DNA of 33,846 nt. It comes from Desulfovibrio sp. Lineage in GTDB: Bacteria > Desulfobacterota > Desulfovibrionia > Desulfovibrionales > Desulfovibrionaceae. A program made the translations under genes and the position numbers. The stretch is taken from assembly GCA_017450275.1 (NCBI GenBank), contig JAFSVD010000015.1:1-33846 (forward strand), given 5' to 3'. Under the pieces are notes generated by a model. The model ran no database searches. It was not told the origin of the DNA and saw nothing but the letters and a program-made list of their open reading frames with translations. Shown here one piece after another: positions 26,935 through 33,846 of the stretch. Numbering within the stretch: position 1 is the stretch's first letter; each line of letters begins with the position of its first letter.

Positions 26935-28722
26935 ATGAGCCTTTCATCGAGCATGTGGACAAGCGTATCCGGGTTGTTGACCCATGGTGAAAAGATGAAC
27001 GTCATAGGGAACAACCTGGCGAATGTGAGTACCATAGGTTTTAAAGCTCAACGCGCTGATTTTTCCGATTTCTTCTATACTGACTACGGCACCCCGAATG
27101 GTCAGGCTCAAGTGGGAAAGGGAACAGCCATAGCAGCATTGATTGGGGACTATTCGCAGGGTGGTTTTGAGAATACCAACTCAGGAACAGATCTTGCGAT
27201 CAATGGCAACGGGTTCTTTAAGGTGAAGGACTCTGAGACCAATGCATCCTATTATACCCGTGCCGGAGACTTTTATTTTGACGAAAACCGTCAGCTTATC
27301 AATCCCAACAAGATGGTGCTGCAGGGATGGAAGGTTGCGCAAGACAAGTCGATCGGCATTTCCTTGGGCGATGCCGTGGGAACCTCCTCAAGCGACGAGA
27401 TTCGACATGTCGGACTGGTCAACGATATTGTTCTGGATCAATGGAACATTGCTCCCACCAGAACAACCAATGTGACCATTGCCAACAATCTTGTGAATAA
27501 CGATTCCTATGATTTGTGCAAAAGCACAAGCTCGCCGTTCACAGCGCTCTTTGACACATGGGATGCCACCCAGCAGACCCCCTTGGCCGATGGTAGTTAT
27601 GCCACCCAGAGCACCATCGCAGCCTACGACGAAGGCGGCAATGCCCACACCCTGACCGTGTATATGGACAAGGTGAACTCGACCTATGAACAGGTGACAA
27701 CCACCTCAGGGACAACGACATCGACGAATACGGCCTTATCGAATCTGCCAGCCGGCTACAGCGTCTACGAATATTTAGTGACCATGGATCCAAAAGACGA
27801 TATGCGGCAATCGAATAGTGGCGTTGCCTTTTATGATCAGGTCAATGGGACGGTCAATCAGACAAAAGCTGGTGTGTTGATGTCTGGTTTGATGGTTTTT
27901 GATGAATCCGGCACCCTTGTGAACCAAAGCGCCTATACCTATAACGGCACAGGGGCAACGACGGATGGCGATTTTTCCTCCAATAAGGCGAATTGGGAGC
28001 CAACAAAATTTTCCAGCAACGGTTTGCCCATTTTTTCCGCCAATTTTGCCGGCAAGGAAGGCGGAAGCACGGTTTTTCGAACCGGCAACACCTATACGGA
28101 TGACGATAAAACAATTTTGAGTTCGACGATTATTGAACTTGATCTGGGCTTAAACGTTGCCTCAACAGCGAACCCCTGGGCAATGGGCGTTGCGGACAGC
28201 ACCGGAGCGCGCACAACAACAGCCTATTCAAGCCAGACGCTGGCCAATGCGACCGATGATTTAGATAACGTGGCCTTTATGGCGACCACGGTGCGCGATA
28301 GCAACGCGACCGCCAACAACGGGACGAATTTCCAGGTCGATATCCAAGACGATGGCTACGCAGCAGGACTGTTGAGCAATTATAAAATCGACGCCGATGG
28401 CATTGTCTATGGCTACTACGACAACGGCGAAAACATCCCCCTCTACCAGATTGCAATGTATGATTTCCACAGCACCCAGGGATTGCGGAGAGATGGCGGC
28501 AATATGTTTACCCCGACCCCTGAATCGGGCGCGCCGGTGGAGGGCGTAGCTGGGAAAGGCACCTTTGGCGATATTTCGTCCTATTATATTGAAAATTCCA
28601 ATGTCGATATGAGTCGTGAATTTGTTCACATGATTTCCTGCCAGCGTGGGTTCCAAGCCAATTCCAAGAGTATCACAACAACCGATACCATGCTTGAAAC
28701 CGTGATAAATATGAAGCGATAA
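26935..28722 (+). CDS. flgE: Flagellar hook protein
   Basis: FlgE polymerises into the flexible hook outside the cell and is secreted by the flagellar export system, without a cleaved signal peptide. The 595-residue protein starts SLSSSMWTSVSGLLTHGEKMNVIGNNLANVSTIGFKAQ, the D0 rod/hook/filament motif. The hook-type TDLAINGNGFFKV and YTRAGDFYFDENRQLINP follow near residue 95. The Thr/Ser/Asn-rich central part is variable, as in surface-exposed hook domains. The C-terminus YIENSNVDMSREFVHMISCQRGFQANSKSI with ending TMLETVINMKR pairs with the N-terminal D0. It is longer than the E. coli hook (about 400) through an enlarged centre. GGAGG lies five bases before the ATG. It leads into flhB and flhA. 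Confidence 0.95.
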   Translation: MSLSSSMWTSVSGLLTHGEKMNVIGNNLANVSTIGFKAQRADFSDFFYTDYGTPNGQAQVGKGTAIAALIGDYSQGGFENTNSGTDLAINGNGFFKVKDSETNASYYTRAGDFYFDENRQLINPNKMVLQGWKVAQDKSIGISLGDAVGTSSSDEIRHVGLVNDIVLDQWNIAPTRTTNVTIANNLVNNDSYDLCKSTSSPFTALFDTWDATQQTPLADGSYATQSTIAAYDEGGNAHTLTVYMDKVNSTYEQVTTTSGTTTSTNTALSNLPAGYSVYEYLVTMDPKDDMRQSNSGVAFYDQVNGTVNQTKAGVLMSGLMVFDESGTLVNQSAYTYNGTGATTDGDFSSNKANWEPTKFSSNGLPIFSANFAGKEGGSTVFRTGNTYTDDDKTILSSTIIELDLGLNVASTANPWAMGVADSTGARTTTAYSSQTLANATDDLDNVAFMATTVRDSNATANNGTNFQVDIQDDGYAAGLLSNYKIDADGIVYGYYDNGENIPLYQIAMYDFHSTQGLRRDGGNMFTPTPESGAPVEGVAGKGTFGDISSYYIENSNVDMSREFVHMISCQRGFQANSKSITTTDTMLETVINMKR

Positions 28723-28751
28723 ATTTCCTATCCCCTTATGTTGACTCGAGG

Positions 28752-28778
28752 GAGGCGGTCATGGTGGCCGCCTCTTTT
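28752..28778 (+). terminator. Weak terminator-like hairpin between flgE and flhB
   Basis: GAGGCGGTC (28752-28760) pairs with GGCCGCCTC (28766-28774), with one T-G wobble and a 5-base loop, followed by TTTT. The short T-run suggests partial termination, which could lower flhB-flhA expression relative to the abundant hook protein. Confidence 0.6.
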
Positions 28779-28874
28779 CGCGTTTCATGGGGCGGAAGGT
28801 CTTTTCAGAGTGTCCATGAGTCGGTATACTTTTTGCTGCACGATCAAGGACGCCATCAAGCGAAGGATGCAGCC

Positions 28875-29957
28875 ATGTTTGGAAAGCAATCGGATCCGAG
28901 CAAAACCGAAGAAGCAACGCCCAAACGCAAGAAGAAGCAGCGATCTGAGGGCAATGTGCCCAAGTCCCAGGAACTGGGCAAGGCAGTCAGCCTGACTGGC
29001 GGCCTTATTATTCTGATGCTGTGGATAGGACCGCTTCATCGGGCTATTCAGGAGGTTTTTAGTCGTTTTCTTGACTGCACAAAAGTCGTCCAGCCCACCC
29101 CGCAGTCCATGTACAATATGGCCTTTGATCTGAGCGCAACCATTGCCTATATGATCATGCCGATCCTCTTGTTTTTAGGTATTCTTGCTTTGATCGCCCA
29201 ACGTCTCCAGGTGGGGAAATTGTGGACTACCAAGGTTTTTAAGCCAAAATTACAGAAATTTAATTTAATCCAGGGTATCAAACGACTTTTGATTTCACCA
29301 CAAACGATTCTTCGTGTTATTAAAAGCCTTTTGTTCTCTATCATTTTAGCCGTTATTCCTGGCTATATTATTTACAGCGAAAAAGATAATTTTTTGTATT
29401 TATATTATGAGACGCCAGAGCAGATAGCAACCTATATGCTCGAGTTGGGCTTTTTGCTCGCAAAATGGGCTCTTCTTCCCATTATTGCCATTGCAGCTTT
29501 TGATGTGTGGCAATCGCGCTATGCGTATAACGAAAGCATCAAGATGACCAAGGACGAGGTCAAAGACGAACAGAAACAGGCGGAAGGCGATCCCAAGATC
29601 AAGAGCCAGCAACGGCAGAAGATGATGAAAATGGCCATGAAGCGGATGATGAACGATGTCCCGAAGGCCGATGTCGTTGTGACAAACCCCACACATCTCG
29701 CGATTGCCTTGCGCTATAATACGAAGGAGGCTCCGGCACCTGTTGTCATTGCCAAGGGGGCTGGGGCGGTTGCCGAGAAAATCAAGGCGATTGCCAAGGA
29801 GCATAGGGTTCCGATCCGTGAAAATGTGCCCCTGGCGCGATCGTTGTTTAAGGCGTGTGAGATTGGCGATATGATTCCTGAAGAACTGTATAAAGCTGTT
29901 GCAGCACTGTTGGCGAGCATTTGGCGCTTGAGACCACGAACGAATCCTGGACGCTAA
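28875..29957 (+). CDS. flhB: Flagellar export-gate protein FlhB
   Basis: FlhB is the substrate-specificity switch of the flagellar type III export apparatus in the inner membrane. From ATG at 28875 the protein has 360 residues. The N-terminus TEEATPKRKKKQRSEGNVPKSQEL is the cytoplasmic FlhB signature. Four membrane helices follow, then the KMTKDEVKDEQKQAEGDPKIK linker. The cytoplasmic domain has the autocleavage site Asn271-Pro272 in VVTNPTHLAIALRY, and IRENVPLARSLFKACEIGDMIP. AAGGA lies seven bases before the ATG; the longer open frame to 28761 is non-homologous. It precedes flhA by 28 bases. Confidence 0.96.
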   Translation: MFGKQSDPSKTEEATPKRKKKQRSEGNVPKSQELGKAVSLTGGLIILMLWIGPLHRAIQEVFSRFLDCTKVVQPTPQSMYNMAFDLSATIAYMIMPILLFLGILALIAQRLQVGKLWTTKVFKPKLQKFNLIQGIKRLLISPQTILRVIKSLLFSIILAVIPGYIIYSEKDNFLYLYYETPEQIATYMLELGFLLAKWALLPIIAIAAFDVWQSRYAYNESIKMTKDEVKDEQKQAEGDPKIKSQQRQKMMKMAMKRMMNDVPKADVVVTNPTHLAIALRYNTKEAPAPVVIAKGAGAVAEKIKAIAKEHRVPIRENVPLARSLFKACEIGDMIPEELYKAVAALLASIWRLRPRTNPGR

Positions 29958-29985
29958 CGCTCTATACAGATTGTTTTCGAGGTAG

Positions 29986-32088
29986 ATGATGGCAACCGTA
30001 CTTCCTAAGATAGATTACTCACGTTTTTCAAAAAACGGCGAAACATTTCTAGCGGTTGGGGTGGTAACCATTCTTTTTGTCATGTTGGTGCCGCTTCCCA
30101 CCTTTTTTATGGATATCATGTTGTGTGTGAGCATATCGCTGGCTATGCTTGTGCTCATCACAACCATGTTTATGTCCTCGCCGCTGGAATTTACCATTTT
30201 CCCCTCGCTTCTTTTGGTGACAACCTTGCTCAGGCTCGCCCTCAACGTCGCCTCAACGCGTCTTATCTTGCTCAACGGCGATACCGGCGTTGAGGCTGCC
30301 GGCAGCATTATTCGATCCTTTGGGGAATTTGTCGTTGGCGGATCCTATGTTGTGGGCGCGGTTATTTTCATGATCATGTTTATCTTAAACAAGGTCGTCA
30401 TCACCGCCGGTACCACCAGAATCGCTGAAGTCGCCGCCCGATTCACCTTGGATGCCATGCCAGGCAAGCAGATGGCCATTGAAGCGGATCTCAATGCCGG
30501 CCTTATCGATGAAGAAGAGGCAACAGCGAGACGTGCCGCCTTACGCAAGGAGGCAGACTTCTACGGCGCCATGGACGGTGCGTGTAAATTTGTTTCCGGT
30601 GATGTGAATGCGGGCATGTTTATCACCCTCATCAATATTATCGGCGGCATTTTGATCGGGGTTGTGCAAAAGGGCATGGAGTGGGAAACAGCGCTCACCA
30701 CCTATTCGCTCTTAACCATCGGTGACGGATTGGTATCCACCATCCCCTCGATTATCATCTCAACGGCAACCGGTTTGTTGGTGTCTCGGGCAGCCTCTGA
30801 GGCGAAGATGGGCGAAGAATTCATGGCGCAGCTGTCGTTCAACAGCAAGGCCTTGAAGCTCGTCGCGGGCATTCTCTTGCTCTTTGCCATCATTCCCGGG
30901 CTTCCGACCATTCCCTTTATGATTTTATCCCTGGCTGTCTATATCGGTTCGCGCATGAATCCTGACGAAGGTGGTGAAGAGGGCAAGGATGCCAAGGCAA
31001 AAGCCGCCAAGCAGCAACAGGCACAAGGGGCACCCGATACGCCGGAAGATGTGCAGGCGCTTCTGCCCTTGGATACCCTGGAACTTGAGGTTGGCTATGG
31101 CTTGATCCCCCTGGTTGATGAAGAGCAAAGCGGCAATCTCCTTGCCCGCATTCGCTCCATCCGTCGGCAATTTGCCCTGGATATGGGGGTTATCATCCCA
31201 TCCCTCCATCTTCGCGACAATTTACAGTTAAAGCCTGGCCAATACGCCCTTTTGATCAAGGGCAATCAGGTGGCCTCGGCTGAAATTCTTGTGGATCATT
31301 TTCTCGCCATGAATCCGGGCAATGTGGCCACCAAGATCAATGGCGTTGAAACACGCGAACCGGCCTTCAATCTGCCCGCCATCTGGATTCCTGCGAGCCA
31401 GCGCGAGGAGGCGATGATGGCTGGCTACACCGTGGTGGATCCGGCAACAGTGATTGCCACGCACTTAACTGAAGTCTTTCGGAGGCATTTGGCGGACTTT
31501 CTCGACAGGCAGGCTGTGCAAGGTCTTTTGGATACCCTGTCAAAAACCTCACCCAAGGCTGTGGAAGATCTTGTGCCCAATGCCATTAGTTTGGGTGGCG
31601 TGCAAAAGGTTTTGCAGATGCTTGTCAGGGAAAATGTCTCTATTCGTGATATGCTGACCATCACAGAGACTTTGGGCGACTATGCTCAGGCGGTGAAGAG
31701 TCCCGAAATGCTGACAGAATATGTGCGCGAAAAGCTCTCTCGAGCCATTGTCAGACCCTATTTGGACAGCTCAGGGGTTTTGCCGGTTTTAACCTTGAAT
31801 CCCAATGCCGAACGCAAGGTGCAAGAAGGCATACGCCAGGCTGAAAACGGGGTTCCCTTCCTTTCGCTCAATCCCGTAACAGCCCAGCGTCTTGTGCAAA
31901 ATATCAACCAAGCAGTGGAAAAGGCTGTCAACACCGATGGTCAACCCGTTGTCTTAACTACCCCTGTCATTCGTCCCCATCTGGCACAACTTATCACACG
32001 CTTTTTGCCGAGCATTCCTGTCATATCCCAGGCGGAAATTCCCCCTGATGTGCGTTTGCAGTCGGTTGGAACCGTGGTTTTAGAATAG
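29986..32088 (+). CDS. flhA: Flagellar export-gate protein FlhA
   Basis: FlhA is the main export-gate protein of the flagellar type III secretion system, and its cytoplasmic domain docks chaperone-substrate complexes. The 700-residue protein has about eight membrane helices up to residue 325, and the FHIPEP-family core FPSLLLVTTLLRLALNVAST, VITAGTTRIAEVAARFTLDAMPGKQMAIEADLNAGLID with the conserved cytoplasmic loop. The linker (GGEEGKDAKAKAAKQQQAQ) leads to the C-terminal domain, where PLVD, GVIIPSLHLRDN, GVETREPAF and the late IARPYLD-like IVRPYLDSSGVLP are recognisable. GAGG precedes two adjacent ATGs; 29989 has the better spacing. A strong terminator follows. flhF or fleN are not in the window. 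Confidence 0.97.
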   Translation: MMATVLPKIDYSRFSKNGETFLAVGVVTILFVMLVPLPTFFMDIMLCVSISLAMLVLITTMFMSSPLEFTIFPSLLLVTTLLRLALNVASTRLILLNGDTGVEAAGSIIRSFGEFVVGGSYVVGAVIFMIMFILNKVVITAGTTRIAEVAARFTLDAMPGKQMAIEADLNAGLIDEEEATARRAALRKEADFYGAMDGACKFVSGDVNAGMFITLINIIGGILIGVVQKGMEWETALTTYSLLTIGDGLVSTIPSIIISTATGLLVSRAASEAKMGEEFMAQLSFNSKALKLVAGILLLFAIIPGLPTIPFMILSLAVYIGSRMNPDEGGEEGKDAKAKAAKQQQAQGAPDTPEDVQALLPLDTLELEVGYGLIPLVDEEQSGNLLARIRSIRRQFALDMGVIIPSLHLRDNLQLKPGQYALLIKGNQVASAEILVDHFLAMNPGNVATKINGVETREPAFNLPAIWIPASQREEAMMAGYTVVDPATVIATHLTEVFRRHLADFLDRQAVQGLLDTLSKTSPKAVEDLVPNAISLGGVQKVLQMLVRENVSIRDMLTITETLGDYAQAVKSPEMLTEYVREKLSRAIVRPYLDSSGVLPVLTLNPNAERKVQEGIRQAENGVPFLSLNPVTAQRLVQNINQAVEKAVNTDGQPVVLTTPVIRPHLAQLITRFLPSIPVISQAEIPPDVRLQSVGTVVLE

Positions 32089-32103
32089 CTGCTCTTTGAA
32101 GGG

Positions 32104-32141
32104 AAAAGGCCGTTTTGGATGTTTCCAAAACGGCCTTTTTT
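32104..32141 (+). terminator. Intrinsic terminator after flhA
   Basis: Bases 32104-32119 and 32124-32139 form a perfect 16-bp stem (AAAAGGCCGTTTTGGA) with a 4-base loop and T-rich end. It closes the flagellar unit. Confidence 0.93.
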
Positions 32142-32509
32142 GGGTAGAGAGGGGAAGAGGGAGAACGGAGACGCTCTCTCTGACTGCTCCCACGGGCAAG
32201 CCCGTGGGGTTCTGATTACCAAGCGTAGCCTGCAATCGTACATCATTTTCAGACTTTGGAGTTACAGGTGTAAATCTGTTTGAATCAGGACTTTTATTAC
32301 CAAGCAGTCCAACGACTCCATTAGCGGTAACTTTTTGTTTTTCAACAAGGAAGTACAGTCAATCTCCCTTAGATTATTTCTTCTCGTAATTTATATATCC
32401 AATCTATGTTTTTGCCAAGTCAAAAAAAGCGGCTTTCATACCACACGCAAACGTACGGTATTTTCGCCGTAAATTTATAAGGAATGAGTACATTTTTTAG
32501 GATTTATGC
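32142..32509. other. Transition region with hairpin, possible IS remnant
   Basis: This stretch marks the change from about 50% GC to AT-rich DNA. A palindrome CCCACGGGC-AA-GCCCGTGGG lies at 32189-32208. On the minus strand from 32358 down to beyond 32180 one frame is open without a start codon and reads VEKQKVTANGVVGLLGNK and later GNQNPTGLPVGA. A hairpin next to a start-less frame would fit the right end of an IS200/IS605-type element with a decayed transposase tail, but I cannot confirm homology. The last 60 bases before the next gene contain its ribosome-binding site (AGGA, seven bases before ATG). Confidence 0.35.
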
Positions 32510-33751
32510 ATGAAAAAAATTCCTATTGGCATAGAAGATTTTTCTTTAATGAGGCAGGATGATTTTCTTTACATAGATAAAACAGATGAACTTAAAAAAT
32601 TAATTACTAATGGACAAAGATACTTTTTATCCCGGGCAAAAGGCTTTGGAAAATCGGTCATGCTCTCTGCTTTACGTGCAATATTTCGTGGGCAATCTGA
32701 GCTATTTACAGGACTTGCTTCTGAAAGTTTTGTCAAAAAATTCTCAGAAAAACCATATCCTGTTATTTTCTTTGATCTTTTTCATCTTGATGCTGAGAAT
32801 ACACATACTTTTGATGAGTCTCTTAATGAAATTATATGCAATGTTTACAATGAGTTCGAAATACAAGGGAAAAGTACAAGCACGAAATCAAAATTGATAT
32901 ATTTATTTGAAAATGTATACAAAAAATTTGGATATTTCGTCGTTTTAGTCGATAACTATGACAAGGTGATTTTTGATTCATTGCGAGATACAAAATTACT
33001 GGCTCATATCTACAATGGGATGAAAAGATTCTATAGTGCTATAGAAGGTTGCAATAAATATATTAAATTTCTTATGATCACAGGCGAAAAGAGTTTTGAA
33101 AGAAGTGGAATATTTTCAACTATTTATGGCATAAGTGATATTAGTAACAAGGCAGAGTATCAGAATATAGTGGGATTTACTGATATTGAAATAGAACTTG
33201 CAGCAAAAAAATCGCAAATATCCTATGATGCCTATACAAAAATAGTAACTGATAGGCGCAATGCCGAATCCTGCCATAACGCTCTTGCCGTGCTGGAAAT
33301 GCTCGATACAGAAGGAGCCAGTCTTTCCTCAGTATCCCAAACGTATCCGCAAATCTATGCGTGTATCAATCAAGGGGATGCATTATTTTTAGAAGCTAAA
33401 AATTCAAAAATTTATATAGATAAATCAGAACTGCTTGCTATCACAAATACTTTTCTTGAGACAGATCATAAATACATCTGTATAAGTAGACCAAGGCGCT
33501 TTGGAAAAACAATATCTGTCAATATGCTTTCAGCGTATTATGATATTACTTCAAATGCCAGAGAGACTTTTAATGGTTTAAAGTTCGCCAATAACCCATC
33601 CTTTACTACGTATGCAAATAAATACATTGTCATTAAACTCACTATCCAGACATATCTTAGCTTAGCACACGATATTGATAAACTCATTGATTTAATTAAA
33701 GATGAGGCTCTATTGCGAAATTGTAGTGATTGGCTTCAGTTAAAAAAATAA
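32510..33751 (+). CDS. Chimeric tandem AAA-ATPase-like protein, probably decayed
   Basis: The 413-residue frame contains two N-terminal modules of the AAA-ATPase-like family that normally ends in a PD-(D/E)XK nuclease domain and is abundant in host-associated bacteria. Module 1 (about 1-245) has IPIGIEDFSLMRQDDFLYIDKT, a Walker A variant SRAKGFGKS (41-49; usually SRPRRFGKS), a Walker B variant VVLVDNYDK (144-152; usually IDEYDK, so the catalytic Glu is Asn), and DISNKAEYQNIVGFTDIEIE. Module 2 (about 284-413) has NSKIYIDKSELLAITN, an intact SRPRRFGKT (326-334) and MLSAYYD, but stops before its own Walker B. Neither module has a nuclease domain. A junction of about 40 residues (249-290) has about 50% GC, against about one third in the flanks. 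It is probably a recombined, acquired gene remnant; activity is doubtful. Confidence 0.78.
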   Translation: MKKIPIGIEDFSLMRQDDFLYIDKTDELKKLITNGQRYFLSRAKGFGKSVMLSALRAIFRGQSELFTGLASESFVKKFSEKPYPVIFFDLFHLDAENTHTFDESLNEIICNVYNEFEIQGKSTSTKSKLIYLFENVYKKFGYFVVLVDNYDKVIFDSLRDTKLLAHIYNGMKRFYSAIEGCNKYIKFLMITGEKSFERSGIFSTIYGISDISNKAEYQNIVGFTDIEIELAAKKSQISYDAYTKIVTDRRNAESCHNALAVLEMLDTEGASLSSVSQTYPQIYACINQGDALFLEAKNSKIYIDKSELLAITNTFLETDHKYICISRPRRFGKTISVNMLSAYYDITSNARETFNGLKFANNPSFTTYANKYIVIKLTIQTYLSLAHDIDKLIDLIKDEALLRNCSDWLQLKK

Positions 33752-33846
33752 TGAATTCCAAATTTAACTCTATAGTGTTTGGAGGATATTTTTTTAAAAA
33801 ATGATCGCTTATCCATGGGAAAAATTTTTCTTGACTTTTTCTAGAA

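Noticed and set aside
33801-33846. Start of a further gene (MIAYPWEKFF) at the right edge
   Set aside because: Only 15 codons are visible, and the GGAGG upstream is about 15 bases from the ATG, too far to support a start.

Overview
The window is a chromosomal segment of a flagellated Gram-negative bacterium, probably a member of the Desulfovibrionaceae (Desulfobacterota). The evidence for this is the leftward order dnaA, dnaN, gyrB without recF, the indolepyruvate ferredoxin oxidoreductase pair iorAB beside a YfgM-like gene and proA-nadD, and a flhB-flhA pair. Base composition is near 50% GC through most of the window and drops clearly after about 32240. The taxonomic call is inference from gene content and order; no search was run. 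A parB gene and a near-consensus parS site lie within about 10 kb of dnaA, so this is the origin-proximal part of the chromosome, although no cluster of DnaA boxes is visible.

Layout. 1-165 is the start of an HD-domain (SpoT/MESH1-like) gene that runs off the left edge. 166-583 is non-coding and carries repeated CTTGTAGT motifs. 584-5876 holds gyrB, dnaN and dnaA on the minus strand; the dnaN-gyrB gap carries repeats that look like insertion-sequence ends. 6182-7069 is an EamA-type exporter. 7129-10580 is a complete dTDP-L-rhamnose operon (rfbD-rfbB-rfbA-rfbC in transcription order), diverging from an ABC-2 polysaccharide-export permease without its ATPase. parB follows at 11566-12369. A leftward five-gene unit (uvrD/pcrA-like helicase, thiL, a class II aldolase, queD, queE) fills 17271-12370, and the parS site lies inside thiL.

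17457-20352 is a rightward unit: a hypothetical protein, an agmatinase-family protein, panB and a putative papain-like cysteine protease. It ends at a long bidirectional hairpin facing iorB. 20453-23667 is the leftward unit yfgM-like, iorA, iorB. 23980-26737 is proA-nadD-TPR with overlapping stop and start codons, behind a hairpin-rich leader. 26935-32088 is flagellar: flgE (hook), then flhB and flhA (export gate).

The right end (about 32240 onward) is AT-rich and looks acquired. It holds a possible insertion-sequence remnant and a 413-residue ORF made of two tandem, truncated AAA-ATPase-like modules. They are joined by a short stretch of about 50% GC that resembles part of a hexosephosphate mutase. 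This chimera is the most unusual object in the window. GTGA or ATGA stop/start overlaps recur (rfbD/rfbB, aldolase/queD, iorA/iorB, proA/nadD, nadD/TPR), which shows tight translational coupling in several operons.
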